Shown here: piece by piece, positions 6,454 to 6,764 of the stretch
Layout: each line of letters starts with the position of its first letter
Position numbering within the stretch: position 1 is the stretch's first letter
Source: Gemmatimonadaceae bacterium
Lineage (GTDB): Bacteria > Gemmatimonadota > Gemmatimonadetes > Gemmatimonadales > Gemmatimonadaceae
Assembly (NCBI GenBank): GCA_025357975.1
Contig: JANYKY010000444.1
Location: 1 to 6,764, forward strand
Direction: 5' to 3'
DNA length: 6,764 nucleotides
Notes under the pieces: model-generated
Told to the model about the DNA's origin: nothing
Database searches by the model: none
The model's input: the letters and a program-made list of their open reading frames with translations, nothing else
Program-made: the position numbers and the translations under genes

Positions 6454-6764
6454 CTATACCGCCGATGAAACCATTGAATCGCTCACTGTTGGCATGTTTC
6501 CAAACTGCAATGTGTAGAGACGATGATATGCCCCGCGCGCCGCGAGAAGCTCGGCGTGCGTTCCCCGCTCGATGATCTCCCCACGCTCGAGCACAAGAAT
6601 TTGGTCGGCATGAACGATCGTCGACAGGCGGTGGGCGATCACGAATACCGTCCGCCCGCGCAACAATCTGTCCACCGCTTCCTGTACGAGGCGCTCCGAC
6701 TCGGTATCGAGTGCCGAGGTCGCCTCATCCAGGATGAGGATCGGCGGATCTCTGAGCAAGGCCC
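6454..6764 (-). CDS. ABC exporter ATPase domain, MsbA-like (C-terminal part)
   Basis: This is the C-terminal ~103 residues of an ABC ATPase; the reading frame continues past the right edge (ALLRDPP, with the preceding codons outside). It shows Walker [13 protein letters not shown] with the D-loop, the [11 protein letters not shown] helix, the H-loop IAHRLSTI, then [19 protein letters not shown] and a short tail ending SSAV before TAG (6454-6456). These sequences are typical of type IV exporters in which membrane and ATPase domains are fused, such as MsbA, the lipid A flippase. The Walker A, signature motif and membrane domain lie outside, so the substrate is inferred only from the glycolipid genes that follow. 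It is the most upstream operon gene seen and abuts the next start codon without a gap. Confidence 0.93.
   Translation of the reverse strand, partial: ALLRDPPILILDEATSALDTESERLVQEAVDRLLRGRTVFVIAHRLSTIVHADQILVLERGEIIERGTHAELLAARGAYHRLYTLQFGNMPTVSDSMVSSAV

Overview
The window looks like a chromosomal segment of a diderm (Gram-negative) bacterium of moderately high GC. It holds the distal part of a minus-strand operon for lipooligosaccharide/LPS or a related envelope glycolipid, plus a scrambled IS30-type insertion-sequence remnant at the left edge. The outer-membrane assignment rests on the combination of an MsbA-like exporter ATPase domain, a WaaE-like family 2 glycosyltransferase and an LpxL-type acyltransferase. 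The phylum cannot be fixed from the sequence; Gemmatimonadota or another environmental phylum is a guess based on composition and gene mix only.

Layout, read in the direction of transcription (right to left): (1) the 3' end of an ABC exporter ATPase gene that runs off the right edge; (2) a GT-B glycosyltransferase with a DX7D version of the family EX7E motif; (3) a WaaE/KdtX-like GT-A (family 2) glycosyltransferase; (4) a CgeB-like GT-B glycosyltransferase; (5) a canonical GT4 glycosyltransferase with EX7E; (6) an LpxL/HtrB-type acyltransferase; (7) a DppC/OppC-type ABC permease. Junctions are extremely tight: one is abutting, three are 4-nt stop/start overlaps, one gap is 7 nt and one is 41 nt. 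No promoter or terminator is visible inside, so the seven genes probably form one translationally coupled transcript. None of the six intact genes appears to start with ATG (four GTG, two TTG).

Working model (inference): three GT-B enzymes and one GT-A enzyme add sugars to a lipid A-type or other lipid acceptor at the inner face of the cytoplasmic membrane, the acyltransferase adds an acyl chain, and the MsbA-like exporter flips the product. The peptide/nickel-type permease at the end is functionally out of place, and no partner subunit lies in the window.

Left edge: bases 1-78 (minus) and about 74-332 (plus) encode adjacent parts of an IS30-family transposase joined head to head through an imperfect inverted repeat. 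The catalytic second Asp and the Glu therefore sit on opposite strands. Between this remnant and the permease gene (333-492) lies an AT-richer spacer with a perfect 16-bp tandem duplication and no gene. The points most worth a second look are the head-to-head IS30 junction, an in-frame TGA just upstream of the CgeB-like gene, the absence of ATG starts, and the DX7D glycosyltransferase.
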